Part shown: in pieces, positions 45,967 to 55,253 of the stretch
Layout of the letters: each line of letters begins with the position of its first letter
How positions within the stretch are numbered: position 1 is the stretch's first letter
NCBI RefSeq assembly: GCF_043945595.1
Contig: NZ_JBIFNP010000001.1
Location: 3,658,001 to 3,722,000, forward strand
DNA from: Paenibacillus_S sp043945595
GTDB lineage: Bacteria > Bacillota > Bacilli > Paenibacillales > NBRC-103111
DNA length: 64,000 nucleotides
Reading direction: 5' to 3'
Notes under the pieces: generated by a model
What the model was told of the DNA's origin: nothing
Seen by the model: only the letters and a program-made list of their open reading frames with translations
Database searches by the model: none
Position numbers and translations under genes: made by a program

Positions 45967-47316
45967 TTACCAGCCCGGCAGGTTGAGCTGCTGCGCCTGC
46001 TTCTTCACATCTTTATCGTAGTCGGCGGCTCCGTCTGCAGGCGATTTTTGTCCTGTGCCGACTTCAATCAGGATGCTTTCCAGGTTCGGCCCTTTCACCG
46101 GGGAAACGAATTCCAGCGCCGGCACCGTTTTGCCGTTGTCAAAGTAAGTCTGCATATCCTTTACTGCCTGATAAGCATCGTCCGGTACGTTGATTCCTTT
46201 GACAACATAAGGACCGTTCGCCTTGCTCTTGGACATGTAAGCCTTTTGGCCTTCCGCCGAGATGAGGAATTCAACGAACTTTTTGGCGGCCTCGACGTTC
46301 TTGCCCTTTTTATTAATATAGTAGGAGTTCGGCATCCAAACGGTAAAGCCGTTAATGTTCGGGTCATCGCTCGGAATCGGGAAGACGCCGACGTCCTTCT
46401 GCTTATCCGGATAGTTCTGGGCCAGAGCATCGATTGCGCTGGTCAGCATCGGATATTGGACGCCGGTTCCCTCTGCGAGCATTTTCAGGCCCGTATCATA
46501 CGTGGTGGCGAGGAAATCTTTGTTATAGTAGCCTTTCTTGAACACTTCGCCGGTCATTTCAAAGCCGCGAAGCGCCGCCGGCGTTGTTGCATATTTGGCT
46601 TTGTTGGCCGTATAGTCCTGTGCGAATGTCGGGACCTGCGTCTGCACATTGTATTGATTCGCCAGCACGAACAGCTGGGAGGTCCATGTCGTCTTGTAGG
46701 AGCCGATGACCGCCGTTTTGCCTGCGGCTTTGATTTTGTCGCTGTTGGCGATAAATTCCGCCCATGTTTTCGGAACGCTCAGGCCAAGCTCCGCATAGAC
46801 CTTCTTGTTGTACAGGATGCCGCCGACATTGGAGGAGCCGCCCGGAACGCCGAATACTTTGCCGTTGGAGCTGACGGTTTCCTTATACGAATCCAGCAGA
46901 TTCGCCATATACGGCTCCTTGGACAGGTCGACGAAATTTTCCTCCGGATTCAGCGCCTTCAGCAGCGAGCCGGAGTTGTAGTACAAAATATCCGCCATCT
47001 CGCCTGTAGCCAGCCGCGTCTTGACCAGGTTGTCCCCTTCGGTGCCGTCCGGCTTAATATCAAATTTGATTTTGATATTAAGCTTCTTCTCGGCCTCGGC
47101 TGCAACCGCTTGCGTAGCAGGGTACGGCGTACCTGTCGAGCCGATCAGCAGCGTGAGCGTCGTCGGCTCCGCGGCCTTGCCGTCCGCAGGGGCTTTGCCG
47201 TCTCCGGAAGCCGGAGCCGTGCCTGAAGCCGGCTGGCCGGATGAGCTGCAGCCCGCTGCAAGCGCAGCGATCAAAGCCGCAGAAGTGAATACAGTAAACT
47301 TTCTGGCTCGGTTCAT
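45967..47316 (-). CDS. Sugar ABC transporter substrate-binding lipoprotein
   Basis: 449-aa extracellular solute-binding protein. Signal peptide FTVFTSAALIAALAAGC ends in a lipobox Cys near residue 22, then a Gly/Ala/Pro linker to residue ~50. Fold motifs include GEMADILYYNSGSLLKALNP and GGILYNKKVYAELGLSVPKTW. The start at 47316 follows AAAGGAGG at eight bases; longer in-frame starts lack a site. Gene order (YesM, YesN, binding protein, two permeases) is typical of this family of importers. Confidence 0.93.
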   Translation of the reverse strand: MNRARKFTVFTSAALIAALAAGCSSSGQPASGTAPASGDGKAPADGKAAEPTTLTLLIGSTGTPYPATQAVAAEAEKKLNIKIKFDIKPDGTEGDNLVKTRLATGEMADILYYNSGSLLKALNPEENFVDLSKEPYMANLLDSYKETVSSNGKVFGVPGGSSNVGGILYNKKVYAELGLSVPKTWAEFIANSDKIKAAGKTAVIGSYKTTWTSQLFVLANQYNVQTQVPTFAQDYTANKAKYATTPAALRGFEMTGEVFKKGYYNKDFLATTYDTGLKMLAEGTGVQYPMLTSAIDALAQNYPDKQKDVGVFPIPSDDPNINGFTVWMPNSYYINKKGKNVEAAKKFVEFLISAEGQKAYMSKSKANGPYVVKGINVPDDAYQAVKDMQTYFDNGKTVPALEFVSPVKGPNLESILIEVGTGQKSPADGAADYDKDVKKQAQQLNLPGW

Positions 47317-47465
47317 GTTTCGTTCCTCCTTTATTTGACAAACCGGCTGTTTCTTCATGCGTCGACCCTTCTCGTATTGTGGTGGCGTTGTCATGTTTTC
47401 ATTGTATAGCCGGCGTCAGGTCCCGAATACATGCGATTTGTACGGAATAAGGGGGGGGATTTTTC

Positions 47466-48992
47466 CTATTTGATTGTCGGCCGCTTTCTCGCATAGTGCA
47501 TCGGCGTCACCCCGACGAATTTTTTGAACAGAGCGCTGAAGTGCTTCGTGTCCTCGTAGCCGACCAGCTGGCTGACCTCCTGCAGCCGTTCAATGCCGCC
47601 GCTGAGCAGCTCCTTCGCCTTGCGGATCCGATAGCCTGCAATATAATCGGAGAAGGTCGTGCCCGTCTGGCTCTTGAACATACGCGACAAATAACCCAGG
47701 CTGACATGGTGCTCGGCCGCGAACTGCTGCAGCGAAATATTGTCCTGATAGTGGGCATGAATGTGCTGCAGCAGCACAGGCACGAGCCCTTTCGGATTCA
47801 AATCCTTGGGTTCCTGCCCGCAGTACAGGCTGAACAGCTTCTCCTTCAGCCAGTCGAACAGCTCGTCATAGCCGGTAAAATCATTCAAGCAGCGCACATC
47901 CTCCTGCAGGTCGTTCAAGCTTATCTTGTCGCTGCCGGAGGAAAGCAGATGATATTTCAGGGAGAACAGCACATCCTGGATAAATAACCGCAGCTGGCGT
48001 TTCGTCACCCGCTTCAGGCGCATCTCCTCGACAATTTGCCCGAGCATCTCCTGCCCCTTCAGCAGCTCGCCTTTCTTGCAGTGAACCTCCATGATGCGCA
48101 CCTTGTCCCATACGCTTAACAGCTCCGCCTCCTTCGGCTTCGCCCCGAACGGCAAATAAGTGCTCATCCCGAAGATCATATGCTCCTCCAGCGAGTCCTT
48201 CAAGCCTGCATAAGCACGGCGCAGCGGACGGCTCTCTTCTTTGATGGCGACGGCCATATGCGCCGGGACCGGCAGCTGCTGGAGCGTCTCATAAAGCCGC
48301 AGCAGCACAGGCTGCATGGCAGCCGTCTGCGCCGTTGCGGCGATCGGCACAAGCAGCACCCGCTGCCGGCAGTCCAGGCCCACGCATTGAATGAGCGAGG
48401 AAGGATAAGGCGGCTGAGCCAGCTGCCGGAGCCAAGCGTCAAAATCGAGCTCAGCGATTTTCCACCCTTTGATCCGCGGATCTTTTTCCAGCGAGAGCAG
48501 CACGATGGCGTATAATCGTTCGTTCCATTCGCGCCAAAGCTCCGCATCCGGCACGCTGTCGTCTTCGGCCAGCAGCATTTGGGCGAGCGAGCCGTTCACC
48601 CAGGCGTCACGGCGCCGATGCTCCTGCTCCAGCTGATTAAGCGCTTTATCTACCGCTTGATACAGCACTTCTTTTTTTACCGGCTTCAGCAAATATTCGC
48701 CCACGCCGAACTGCATCCCCTGCCGGGCATATTCGAATTCGTCATGAACGCTCAGGATCATGCACTTGACGGCGGAATCCAGCTTAGTCAGCTGCTCGAT
48801 CAGCTCCAGACCGTCGATGCCCGGCATGTTGATATCCGTTATGACAAGACTGGGGCGCAGGTCGGCCGCCGCCGCCAGCGCGTCATCCCCATTGTCGAAG
48901 GCATAGATGCGGTGCTCCGGCTCATAGCGGGCCAGCAGCGTCTCCAGCTCCGCCAGCGCCCAGCGCTCATCCTCCACTACATAAATGTTCAA
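47466..48992 (-). CDS. YesN-type response regulator with AraC output
   Basis: 508-aa response regulator. REC domain 1-~120 with phospho-acceptor Asp53 (LVITDINMPGIDG), an unassigned middle (~125-390), and two AraC-type HTHs at ~400-505 (LQQFAAEHHVSLGYLSRMFK; GYEDTKHFSALFKKFVG). ATG overlaps the kinase stop (ATGA). Probably activates the binding-protein/permease genes that follow, after phosphorylation by the paired YesM-type kinase. Confidence 0.93.
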   Translation of the reverse strand: MNIYVVEDERWALAELETLLARYEPEHRIYAFDNGDDALAAAADLRPSLVITDINMPGIDGLELIEQLTKLDSAVKCMILSVHDEFEYARQGMQFGVGEYLLKPVKKEVLYQAVDKALNQLEQEHRRRDAWVNGSLAQMLLAEDDSVPDAELWREWNERLYAIVLLSLEKDPRIKGWKIAELDFDAWLRQLAQPPYPSSLIQCVGLDCRQRVLLVPIAATAQTAAMQPVLLRLYETLQQLPVPAHMAVAIKEESRPLRRAYAGLKDSLEEHMIFGMSTYLPFGAKPKEAELLSVWDKVRIMEVHCKKGELLKGQEMLGQIVEEMRLKRVTKRQLRLFIQDVLFSLKYHLLSSGSDKISLNDLQEDVRCLNDFTGYDELFDWLKEKLFSLYCGQEPKDLNPKGLVPVLLQHIHAHYQDNISLQQFAAEHHVSLGYLSRMFKSQTGTTFSDYIAGYRIRKAKELLSGGIERLQEVSQLVGYEDTKHFSALFKKFVGVTPMHYARKRPTIK

Positions 48993-50816
48993 AGTGCAGC
49001 CTCCTTCGCCGAATTGTGTTTCACAGCGAACGGTATCACAAGCGATACCGAAGTGCCTTCACCCGGCTTGCTGTATATATTCAAGCCGTACTCTTTGCCG
49101 TAATAAAGCTGAATGCGCTGCCGTATATTGAGCAGGCCGATGCCATGGGAAACCTCATCGTAAGGGTTCAGCGGGTTCGTCTTGCGAAGCGCCTCATCCA
49201 GGCGTGACTTCTCCTTGTCCGAGATGCCTTCCCCGTTATCCTGTACGGTTATAGTAAGCACGCCCTGCGCTTCCGCCGCCTGGATCGTGATGCAGCCTCC
49301 CGCTTTCATTCGGCGCAGCCCGTGATTCACCGCATTCTCCACGAGCGGCTGAACCGTCAGCTTGAGAATGGATGCTTGCAGCAGCTCCGGCGGAATGTCG
49401 CAGCGAAGCCGGATCCGGCTGCCGAACCGGTGCTGCTGAATTTTGAAGTAATTGTCGATATGCTCAATTTCCTCCCGCAGTGTGACGGGCTGGTGCAGGT
49501 TTTTCATGCTGTATTGGAAAAGTCCGGCAAGCGATTCGGAAATTTCGGCGACCTCTTCGATGCCGCGCAGCCGGCTGATGGATTTCATGATGTTGAGGGT
49601 GTTGTACAGAAAATGAGGGTTAATCTGAGCATGCAGCGCCGACAGCTGGGCGTTCTTCTCCGCCAGCTTCGATTCGTACACCTCGTGGATCAAATGGGAA
49701 ATGCTGCTGAGCATATGGTTATACATCCGGCTCAGCTTGCCGATTTCGTTGCGTCCCGTATATTCGACCCTGTGGCTGAAGTCGCCCAGCTCCACACGCG
49801 ACATGTTGCGCATCAGATGGCTCAGCGGCAGGGTGATTTGATGAGATAAAAAGTAGGAGACGGCCGCAATGGAAAGCATCGTCAAAATGCCTACCACCAG
49901 CACGATATCCTGAATCCGTTTTTGCTTCAGCAGCAGCACATGCTTCGGGAGTAAAATGACCGTATACCACCCGGTATAGTCTGGACCTGACAAAGGTGTA
50001 CAGGTAGTCGGTATCCTTCCAGCGCAGCTCGCCTTCCGATCCGGGGCGCTCAAACACGCCGGTATCGAACCTCCCCTGGCCTTCCCCGTTCAGGGTGCTG
50101 CCGTTTTCATAAATGATCCGGCCTTCATCCGCCACGATCAGCACATGCATCGTGCTCTCCAGCTCGTTGGCCGTAGCATTGGCAAGCACCATATTGAATG
50201 CGTTTACATTGATCTGAATACTTACAAAGCCGATGATCGTCTGCGTCGGGATTTTTGTAATCTTGCGGATAAAAGAAACGACTCTTTCGGGAGAGCCCTC
50301 TTTATCGGTATGTACCTCAACGGATGGCAGCAGAGCGAACGGCTTCCGGTTCAGAGAACCCGAGAAATCCTTCAGCTGCTCTTCCGACAGCAGCTCCCGC
50401 GGCTTCGGCTCCACCAGCTTCGAATATTGATACAGGTGCTTATCCAGCGAGTAAATGGACATGCTCTGAACGTAGGTTTTGGGGTAAGAGAAATTAAACA
50501 GGATGGGATTGAGCTTGTAGCCGACCACTTCCTTCTCGATCGGATCGGACGCCTTGTAGAAATCGAACAAGATATTCTGGATCGACGGGTCGATGGAAAT
50601 CGCCAGCGACAGCTCCTCCACGCTCTGCATGTACAAATCGATCATCTCCGAAAACTGCTTCGAAATAATGTTCGATAAAGAGAACGTCTGATGCTGAATA
50701 TCGCTGGTATTCTTATAATAGAAAATAGAGCAGGTAATCCCGACAATAAACAAGGATACGACGGAAAAAGAAATAAACATTTTCGTCTTCAGCATCCGGT
50801 CATTCCAGCGGCGCAT
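48989..50816 (-). pseudogene. YesM-type sensor histidine kinase, frameshifted
   Basis: About 609 aa when joined. N-terminal helix (~15-35), extracellular sensor (~36-295), second helix (~305-330, LVVGILTMLSIAAVSYFL), HAMP (~330-385), His_kinase motif INPHFLYNTLNIMKSISR, then an HATPase domain with ENAVNHGLR and HGIGLLNIRQRI. The frame breaks near 49980; TCCAGACTAT carries one A too many, and without it the text reads FVRSDYTGWYTVILLP. ATG 50816 follows GGAGGGGGAAGC. Partner of the YesN-type regulator. Confidence 0.85.
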
Positions 50817-50842
50817 GCTTCCCCCTCCTCGGCCTGCGGAAG

Positions 50843-51736
50843 TCAAGAGGATTCACGGTATTTGCCCGGCGAGCAGCCGACCTCGCGATGAAACAGCCGG
50901 CTGAAAAAAGCCGGGTCCTCGTAGCCGACACGACCCGCGATGGTGATGACCTTCTCGTCGGTCTCCAGCAGCAGATGCTTCGCCCGCTCGATCCGTATCC
51001 GGTGAATCATGTCCACGACGGTCATGCCCAGAGACTCCTTGAAAATCCGGTTCAGCTGCCTGGAGCTGATATTAAACAGCTCGCACAGCACGGGGATGGA
51101 TACTTTCTTATCGTAATACCGCTCCAAATAGCCGCAGATACGGCGGACAAGCAGCTGCTTGGCGCTGCTGCGCACGGTTTCCTTGCCGCACTGCCCTTCC
51201 GCCTGCCTGTAAGCGCGGGACAGCAGGATCAGCAGCTCCACCATTTGAAGGCGGATCAGCGTTTCGAAGCCGGGCTGGCGGTTATCGAATTCATGGATAA
51301 TGGTTTCGAGCAGAAACAGCGAGCGGGTCGCATCCTGCCCGTTCAAATTCAGGCAGCGATGAAACCGCTCTCTTTTATCAAGAAACGGGTGCACGTAGAA
51401 GTAGTCCATTGACTGGGAAATGCCCAGATCCAGCAGCCAGTTGCCCTGAATCAAATCGGGCATGAACAGGCAGTTGATAATTTCGATTTCCTTGCCCGGA
51501 TTAATACTGTAGGTGTGCACCTCGCCGGGATTAATAATAAATACGTCGCCCGAGCGAATCTCGTAATAATTCCCTTCAAATACATGCTGCGCTTCCCCCC
51601 GGACCACATAGACCAGTTCCACGAAGTCATGCCCGTGCAGCAGCGGCACATGCTCATGATCGTGAAAAAACCGGCGGATCCAGAACGGAAACGAATGCTC
51701 CTTAATAAATTGGCTGCTGTGTAACTGTTTCTCCAT
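50843..51736 (-). CDS. AraC-family transcriptional regulator with cupin domain
   Basis: 297-aa regulator: cupin-type sensing domain (~20-140; HEHVPLLHGHDFVELVYVV and GDVFIINPGEVHTY) and tandem AraC HTHs (~195-295; IPVLCELFNISSRQLNRIFK and GYEDPAFFSRLFHREVG). Start 51736 is set by AGGAGG eight bases before. First gene of module D, 26 bases before the kinase. Probably a sugar-sensing activator of this module. Confidence 0.92.
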   Translation of the reverse strand: MEKQLHSSQFIKEHSFPFWIRRFFHDHEHVPLLHGHDFVELVYVVRGEAQHVFEGNYYEIRSGDVFIINPGEVHTYSINPGKEIEIINCLFMPDLIQGNWLLDLGISQSMDYFYVHPFLDKRERFHRCLNLNGQDATRSLFLLETIIHEFDNRQPGFETLIRLQMVELLILLSRAYRQAEGQCGKETVRSSAKQLLVRRICGYLERYYDKKVSIPVLCELFNISSRQLNRIFKESLGMTVVDMIHRIRIERAKHLLLETDEKVITIAGRVGYEDPAFFSRLFHREVGCSPGKYRESS

Positions 51737-52144
51737 TGGGAAAACCTCCTGCATAGTTTACGAAGGAATGCCTGCTCCGCAAGCGGATTTCCCGTGACGT
51801 GACTACAACGGGAGGCCGCCGGCTTTAATGAAGCCGCGAGATTGGAGCTTAGGCTGGATAACAATTTGAAACCCCTTTAGAAAGGTCATTTACCGACAGA
51901 CGGCCAATCCTGAAAGCGGTTTGTACATTTGCAAGCGCATAGTTGTATGACGACCCACAACCTAATCATACGGGAAGCCGGAAATTCGGTCATGGTCAAT
52001 TCAGACATTATTATAGCTGATTTGTACGCAAAAAAGCAGGAAAACTGTCGCTTTCTTCAGCTGCAGAAAAAGCGACTTGATTCGGCAAGCGTTCATGCCG
52101 CGGATGAACAGGCTTTTGACAGGCTTTGCTCCCGCAAGCCACAG
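51737..52144. other. Long leader/intergenic region before module D
   Basis: No supported gene. On the - strand there is a TATAAT near 52015 without a good -35 element. The module D promoter should be in this region, together with any operator for the AraC protein. Confidence 0.5.
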
Positions 52145-52189
52145 TAAAAAGACCGGCGGCGGAGAGCTTGACGTTTCCCGCGCGCGGTC
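52145..52189 (-). terminator. Possible terminator of speD
   Basis: GACCGCGCGCGG against CCGCCGCCGGTC (about 9 of 12 pairs) followed by TTTTTA on the - strand, 30 bases past the speD stop. Imperfect stem. Confidence 0.4.
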
Positions 52190-52218
52190 CTGCCTTTCCG
52201 GCAACGCTGCCGGCCGAA

Positions 52219-53031
52219 TTACATATACGTAATATTTTTCCCGTAAAATATTTCGTCCATTTCCCATTTCAGACTCTTGGTAATGTCCTCCTGCTCTTCT
52301 CTGGACAGCTTGTCCTTCGTATAGCCGAACAAGTAATTGTTTAGATCGAACTCCCGCAGCTTGCATTTGGTATGAAAAATATTTTCCTGATACACGTTCA
52401 CGTCGATCATATCGTAGAGGGATTTGATCTCGTCGGGAATATAGTTCTGAATCGAACTGATCTCATGATCGATAAAATGCTTATGGCCGCTAATATCCCG
52501 TGTAAACCCGCGGACCCGGTAATCCATCGTCATGATGTCCGTATCGAAGGAGCGGATCAAATAATTCAGCGCTTTCAGCGGCGAGATTTCCCCACAGGTC
52601 GATACGTCGATGTCGGCGCGGAATGTGCTGATGCCTTCATCCGGATGATATTCGGGATATGTATGTACGGTGATATGGCTCTTATCCAGGTGCATCACCA
52701 CATTATCAGGCAGAGGTCCGGGCGACTCCTCGAACGATTCTGTAGACGCCGTCTCCACCGGCCCCTCCGACACCAGCATCGTAACGCTGGCTCCCTGCGG
52801 CTCATAATCCTGCTTGGCCACATTCAGCACGTGGGCTCCGATGATTTCCGACACATGATTTAAAATATTCGTTAACCGGTCCGCATTATACTGCTCATCG
52901 ATATATTCCAGGTACGCCCTGCGTTCCTCGCTCGTCTTCGTGAAGCAAATATCGTACATATTGAAGCTTAAGGTTTTCGTCAGATTGTTAAAGCCATGCA
53001 GCGTGATCCGCTGTTCCGGTGTCCATTTCAA
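52219..53031 (-). CDS. speD: S-adenosylmethionine decarboxylase proenzyme (SpeD)
   Basis: 270-aa enzyme of the longer, E. coli-like SpeD class. Self-cleavage between Lys117 and Ser118 (HLDKSHITVHTYPE) creates the pyruvoyl group; FRADIDVSTCGEISPLKAL follows at 138-156 with catalytic Cys146. It supplies decarboxylated AdoMet for spermidine synthesis. TTG start after AAAGGAGGAG. No speE beside it. Bacilli usually have the short SpeH-type enzyme, and this long class is also known in paenibacilli. Confidence 0.95.
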   Translation of the reverse strand: MKWTPEQRITLHGFNNLTKTLSFNMYDICFTKTSEERRAYLEYIDEQYNADRLTNILNHVSEIIGAHVLNVAKQDYEPQGASVTMLVSEGPVETASTESFEESPGPLPDNVVMHLDKSHITVHTYPEYHPDEGISTFRADIDVSTCGEISPLKALNYLIRSFDTDIMTMDYRVRGFTRDISGHKHFIDHEISSIQNYIPDEIKSLYDMIDVNVYQENIFHTKCKLREFDLNNYLFGYTKDKLSREEQEDITKSLKWEMDEIFYGKNITYM

Positions 53032-53250
53032 TGGGGCTCTCCTCCTTTACCTTCAGTATGTCTTCTTTCCTTTTTCTGTATGCCTGATTTCTCCGCGGGA
53101 ACGTCCGCTTCCTCATGTATTACCACTTTGACCCCGATTAAAAACAATATCAGGGCCAATTTCCTGCTGGCCGGATGGAACAGGAGTCCAAACATATGCC
53201 CCTGTCCCTACATAAGCTAGACATGTGACCGAAGAGAGGAGGATGCAAGT

Positions 53251-53346
53251 ATGGGCGGTTTTGGCGGATATGAGTCTTCTGCTTCGATTCTGGTTCTGTT
53301 TATTCTGCTGGTTATCGTCGGTTGTTCTCTGTTGTTCTTCGGATAA
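53251..53346 (+). CDS. YjcZ-family tiny sporulation membrane protein
   Basis: 31 aa: a Gly/Tyr-rich head (MGGFGGYESSASI) and one membrane helix (LVLFILLVIVGCSLLFFG), the pattern of the YjcZ/tiny_TM_bacill family found in sporulating bacilli. GAGAGGAGG lies 8-9 bases upstream. Stands alone between speD (divergent) and a repeat-rich interval. Exact role unknown. Confidence 0.85.
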   Translation: MGGFGGYESSASILVLFILLVIVGCSLLFFG

Positions 53347-53382
53347 TGAGAGCCACCCCGGCTTGCTTTAAGCTAAAAGAAT

Positions 53383-53616
53383 GACCTCCACCGATGTGGA
53401 GGCCAGAGCGTTGATAAACCCATGGATTGGTATGTGGTACTCCGGTGGGGTATCCTTCTCCAGCCGCTGTTGAAATCCGTGAATTGGATTAAATTAAGCG
53501 GTATTTCATGGATTTCAAAGGCGGACGTAAACTCTTCCAAAGGATACCCCACCTGCGTTTGGTACGCATGGTTCTTTATCGACTCGACAGCCTGACCTCC
53601 ACCGGTGTGGAGGCCT
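53383..53616. repeat. Complex palindromic element with repeat R2, copy 1
   Basis: Two near-identical 23-base hairpin repeats (CCTCCACCGATGTGGAGG at 53385 and CCTCCACCGGTGTGGAGG at 53596) enclose a long inverted repeat. GGTGGGGTATCCTT (53444) pairs with AAGGATACCCCACC (53540), and TTGAAATCCGTGAA pairs with TTCATGGATTTCAA inside. Bases 53434-53534 are ~80% identical, in opposite orientation, to 58995-59097. It fills the whole space between yjcZ-like and DUF975 genes. Confidence 0.75.
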
Positions 53617-53623
53617 TACATAC

Positions 53624-54406
53624 TTATTCGGTATCCGTCATGTTTAATTCGGTCCTGCTGCTGATCCCATCACTCACCGCATAGCGCCGGAGCACGAGAT
53701 ACAGCTCGGCCTTGGTCGAATTCGCGTAAGGCTCAACGAACAGCATACCGACTACGAGCGCAAGGGCGCCGAGCAAATACCAGCCTAGAAAAGACAGGTC
53801 GAGCACGAACATGTTCCATTTATGTCCGCGGGTCATCTCCCTGCTTAACGTTACGGCCCGTTTGGAGCCGATCTGCGGATTGTCCGCCAAAATATACGGC
53901 ACCATGCTGTACGAATAAGCTTTGATAATGCCGGGAATGAAGAACAGCAGGAACCAAAGGAAATTGAATACCGCTCTAAGCAGCATAGCCTTGACGATGG
54001 CCCCGTATTTCCCCCGGGCAAACGCATAGCCCAAATAGTTCATATTTACCTCGGCCAGCGCCGCCTGTTTAAAATATTGGCGTACGCCTACCTCCAGCGG
54101 AAAGCCGAGAAAAATGCGGAAGGCAATGACCGCTAAACCTATCACGATACCTAGAATGACAGCGATAATCATCACGGCGATGAATGCCGTATGGTCCGTT
54201 GCAGCATGCCAATCCTGATTCAATCCGGGCATCAGCGAGCTTGAAACGCCGCCTGGCTCTGTACGTCCTCCGATACGATTTTGAAAATTGCAGCTGGGCA
54301 TGCCGCCGCTTATGACAAGCATCAGCAGGCTGACGAGGAACGCCTTCCAATACGACGTTCTAAGCGTATCCTTTGCCCGCTCTTTCAGTTCTCTGCGCGT
54401 CCACAT
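53624..54406 (-). CDS. DUF975-family membrane protein
   Basis: 260-aa membrane protein with about five to six helices. It begins MWTRRELKERAKDTLR, the usual DUF975 start, and carries NFLWFLLFFIPGIIKAYSYS and YILADNPQIGSKRAVTLSRE, the family core. ATG 54406 follows AAAGGAGGG; longer in-frame frames cover the upstream small gene and were rejected. Function of the family is unknown; it is a conserved membrane protein of Firmicutes. Confidence 0.88.
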   Translation of the reverse strand: MWTRRELKERAKDTLRTSYWKAFLVSLLMLVISGGMPSCNFQNRIGGRTEPGGVSSSLMPGLNQDWHAATDHTAFIAVMIIAVILGIVIGLAVIAFRIFLGFPLEVGVRQYFKQAALAEVNMNYLGYAFARGKYGAIVKAMLLRAVFNFLWFLLFFIPGIIKAYSYSMVPYILADNPQIGSKRAVTLSREMTRGHKWNMFVLDLSFLGWYLLGALALVVGMLFVEPYANSTKAELYLVLRRYAVSDGISSRTELNMTDTE

Positions 54407-54483
54407 TACCGCTTCGCCCTCCTTTTCATGGAACAATTCAAACCGTAAAACAAGCCGCACAGCTGAAGCTTCACGAGAGGCCG

Positions 54484-54699
54484 TTACATTTTTCCCTGGC
54501 GAATCCAGCTTAATATGCGGAAGGTGCCGAGAAGCGCAACGATAAGCAGCAGCGCCAGTCTTAGCAGCCATGAGTTCAGCAGATGCAGCTTGCGAAGCTC
54601 TTCGCCGTTCAGCATGACAAAAACGGTCAACCCGATGAACACCAGGTACATCGCTATATTCGGCACCATCCATAGAACTCGCAGCTTTCTATTCTTCAT
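54484..54699 (-). CDS. Small two-helix membrane protein
   Basis: 71 aa with two hydrophobic segments (VLWMVPNIAMYLVFIGLTVF and LLRLALLLIVALLGTF) and a basic N-terminus. AGAGGTG lies six bases before the ATG. It precedes the DUF975 gene by 77 bases in the same direction and may be cotranscribed. No family recognised. Confidence 0.65.
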   Translation of the reverse strand: MKNRKLRVLWMVPNIAMYLVFIGLTVFVMLNGEELRKLHLLNSWLLRLALLLIVALLGTFRILSWIRQGKM

Positions 54700-54931
54700 T
54701 GCATTCACCTCTGCCGGAGAATCCGGAGCTTCCCCGTTCCTTCCAGTTGTTTGATGACCGGATGCCCCTTGCAGCTCCTTCGCAGGCGCCCAAAATCCCT
54801 CATTATTATAACAATTCCGCTAAAATTTGGATATAAAAAACTGCAGCCTCTCCACAACCCATAGAGTATACTTGTTCCGCTATGGTATAATGTTTAATAT
54901 TATGCGTTGGGTCACGGAGGGATGAGACAAC

Positions 54932-55243
54932 ATGGCTTTCGGCATCAGGAGAAGCGAATTGCAGCAGTGGAAAGCAGCCGTGGCTCGCGGCGAGCTGGCG
55001 TTTCTCACCCACTATTGGTACGATCCCCGCTTTCCGGACATGAAGACTGTAACCAAAGTCGGCTGCGCCGATTTAGATAAGCTGACCGCCTGGTGCACAG
55101 CGAACGGACTGAATCCCAGGTACATTCACCACCGCCGTTCCTTCCCCCATTATGATCTGATGGGAGCCAAGCAAATCGAAATATTGCGCAAAGAGCTGCT
55201 CTATTCCCATCTGGAGCGGTTTCATATCATGTACAAAGAATAG
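54932..55243 (+). CDS. yneQ: YneQ-like conserved protein
   Basis: 103 aa, begins MAFGIRRSELQQWK, and has AFLTHYWYDPRFPDMKTVTK and PRYIHHRRSFPHYDLMG, as in B. subtilis YneQ. No known function; the His/Cys/Asp-rich core suggests metal binding (inference). GGAGGG is 10 bases upstream; a TATAAT lies near 54886. The ParB-like gene starts 11 bases after its stop, so they form one unit. Confidence 0.85.
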   Translation: MAFGIRRSELQQWKAAVARGELAFLTHYWYDPRFPDMKTVTKVGCADLDKLTAWCTANGLNPRYIHHRRSFPHYDLMGAKQIEILRKELLYSHLERFHIMYKE

Positions 55244-55253
55244 GAGTCGTCAT

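Noticed and set aside
45895..47226. 443-aa + strand frame opposite a binding-protein gene
   Set aside because: Antisense to a clear lipoprotein gene; the text has no fold signature.
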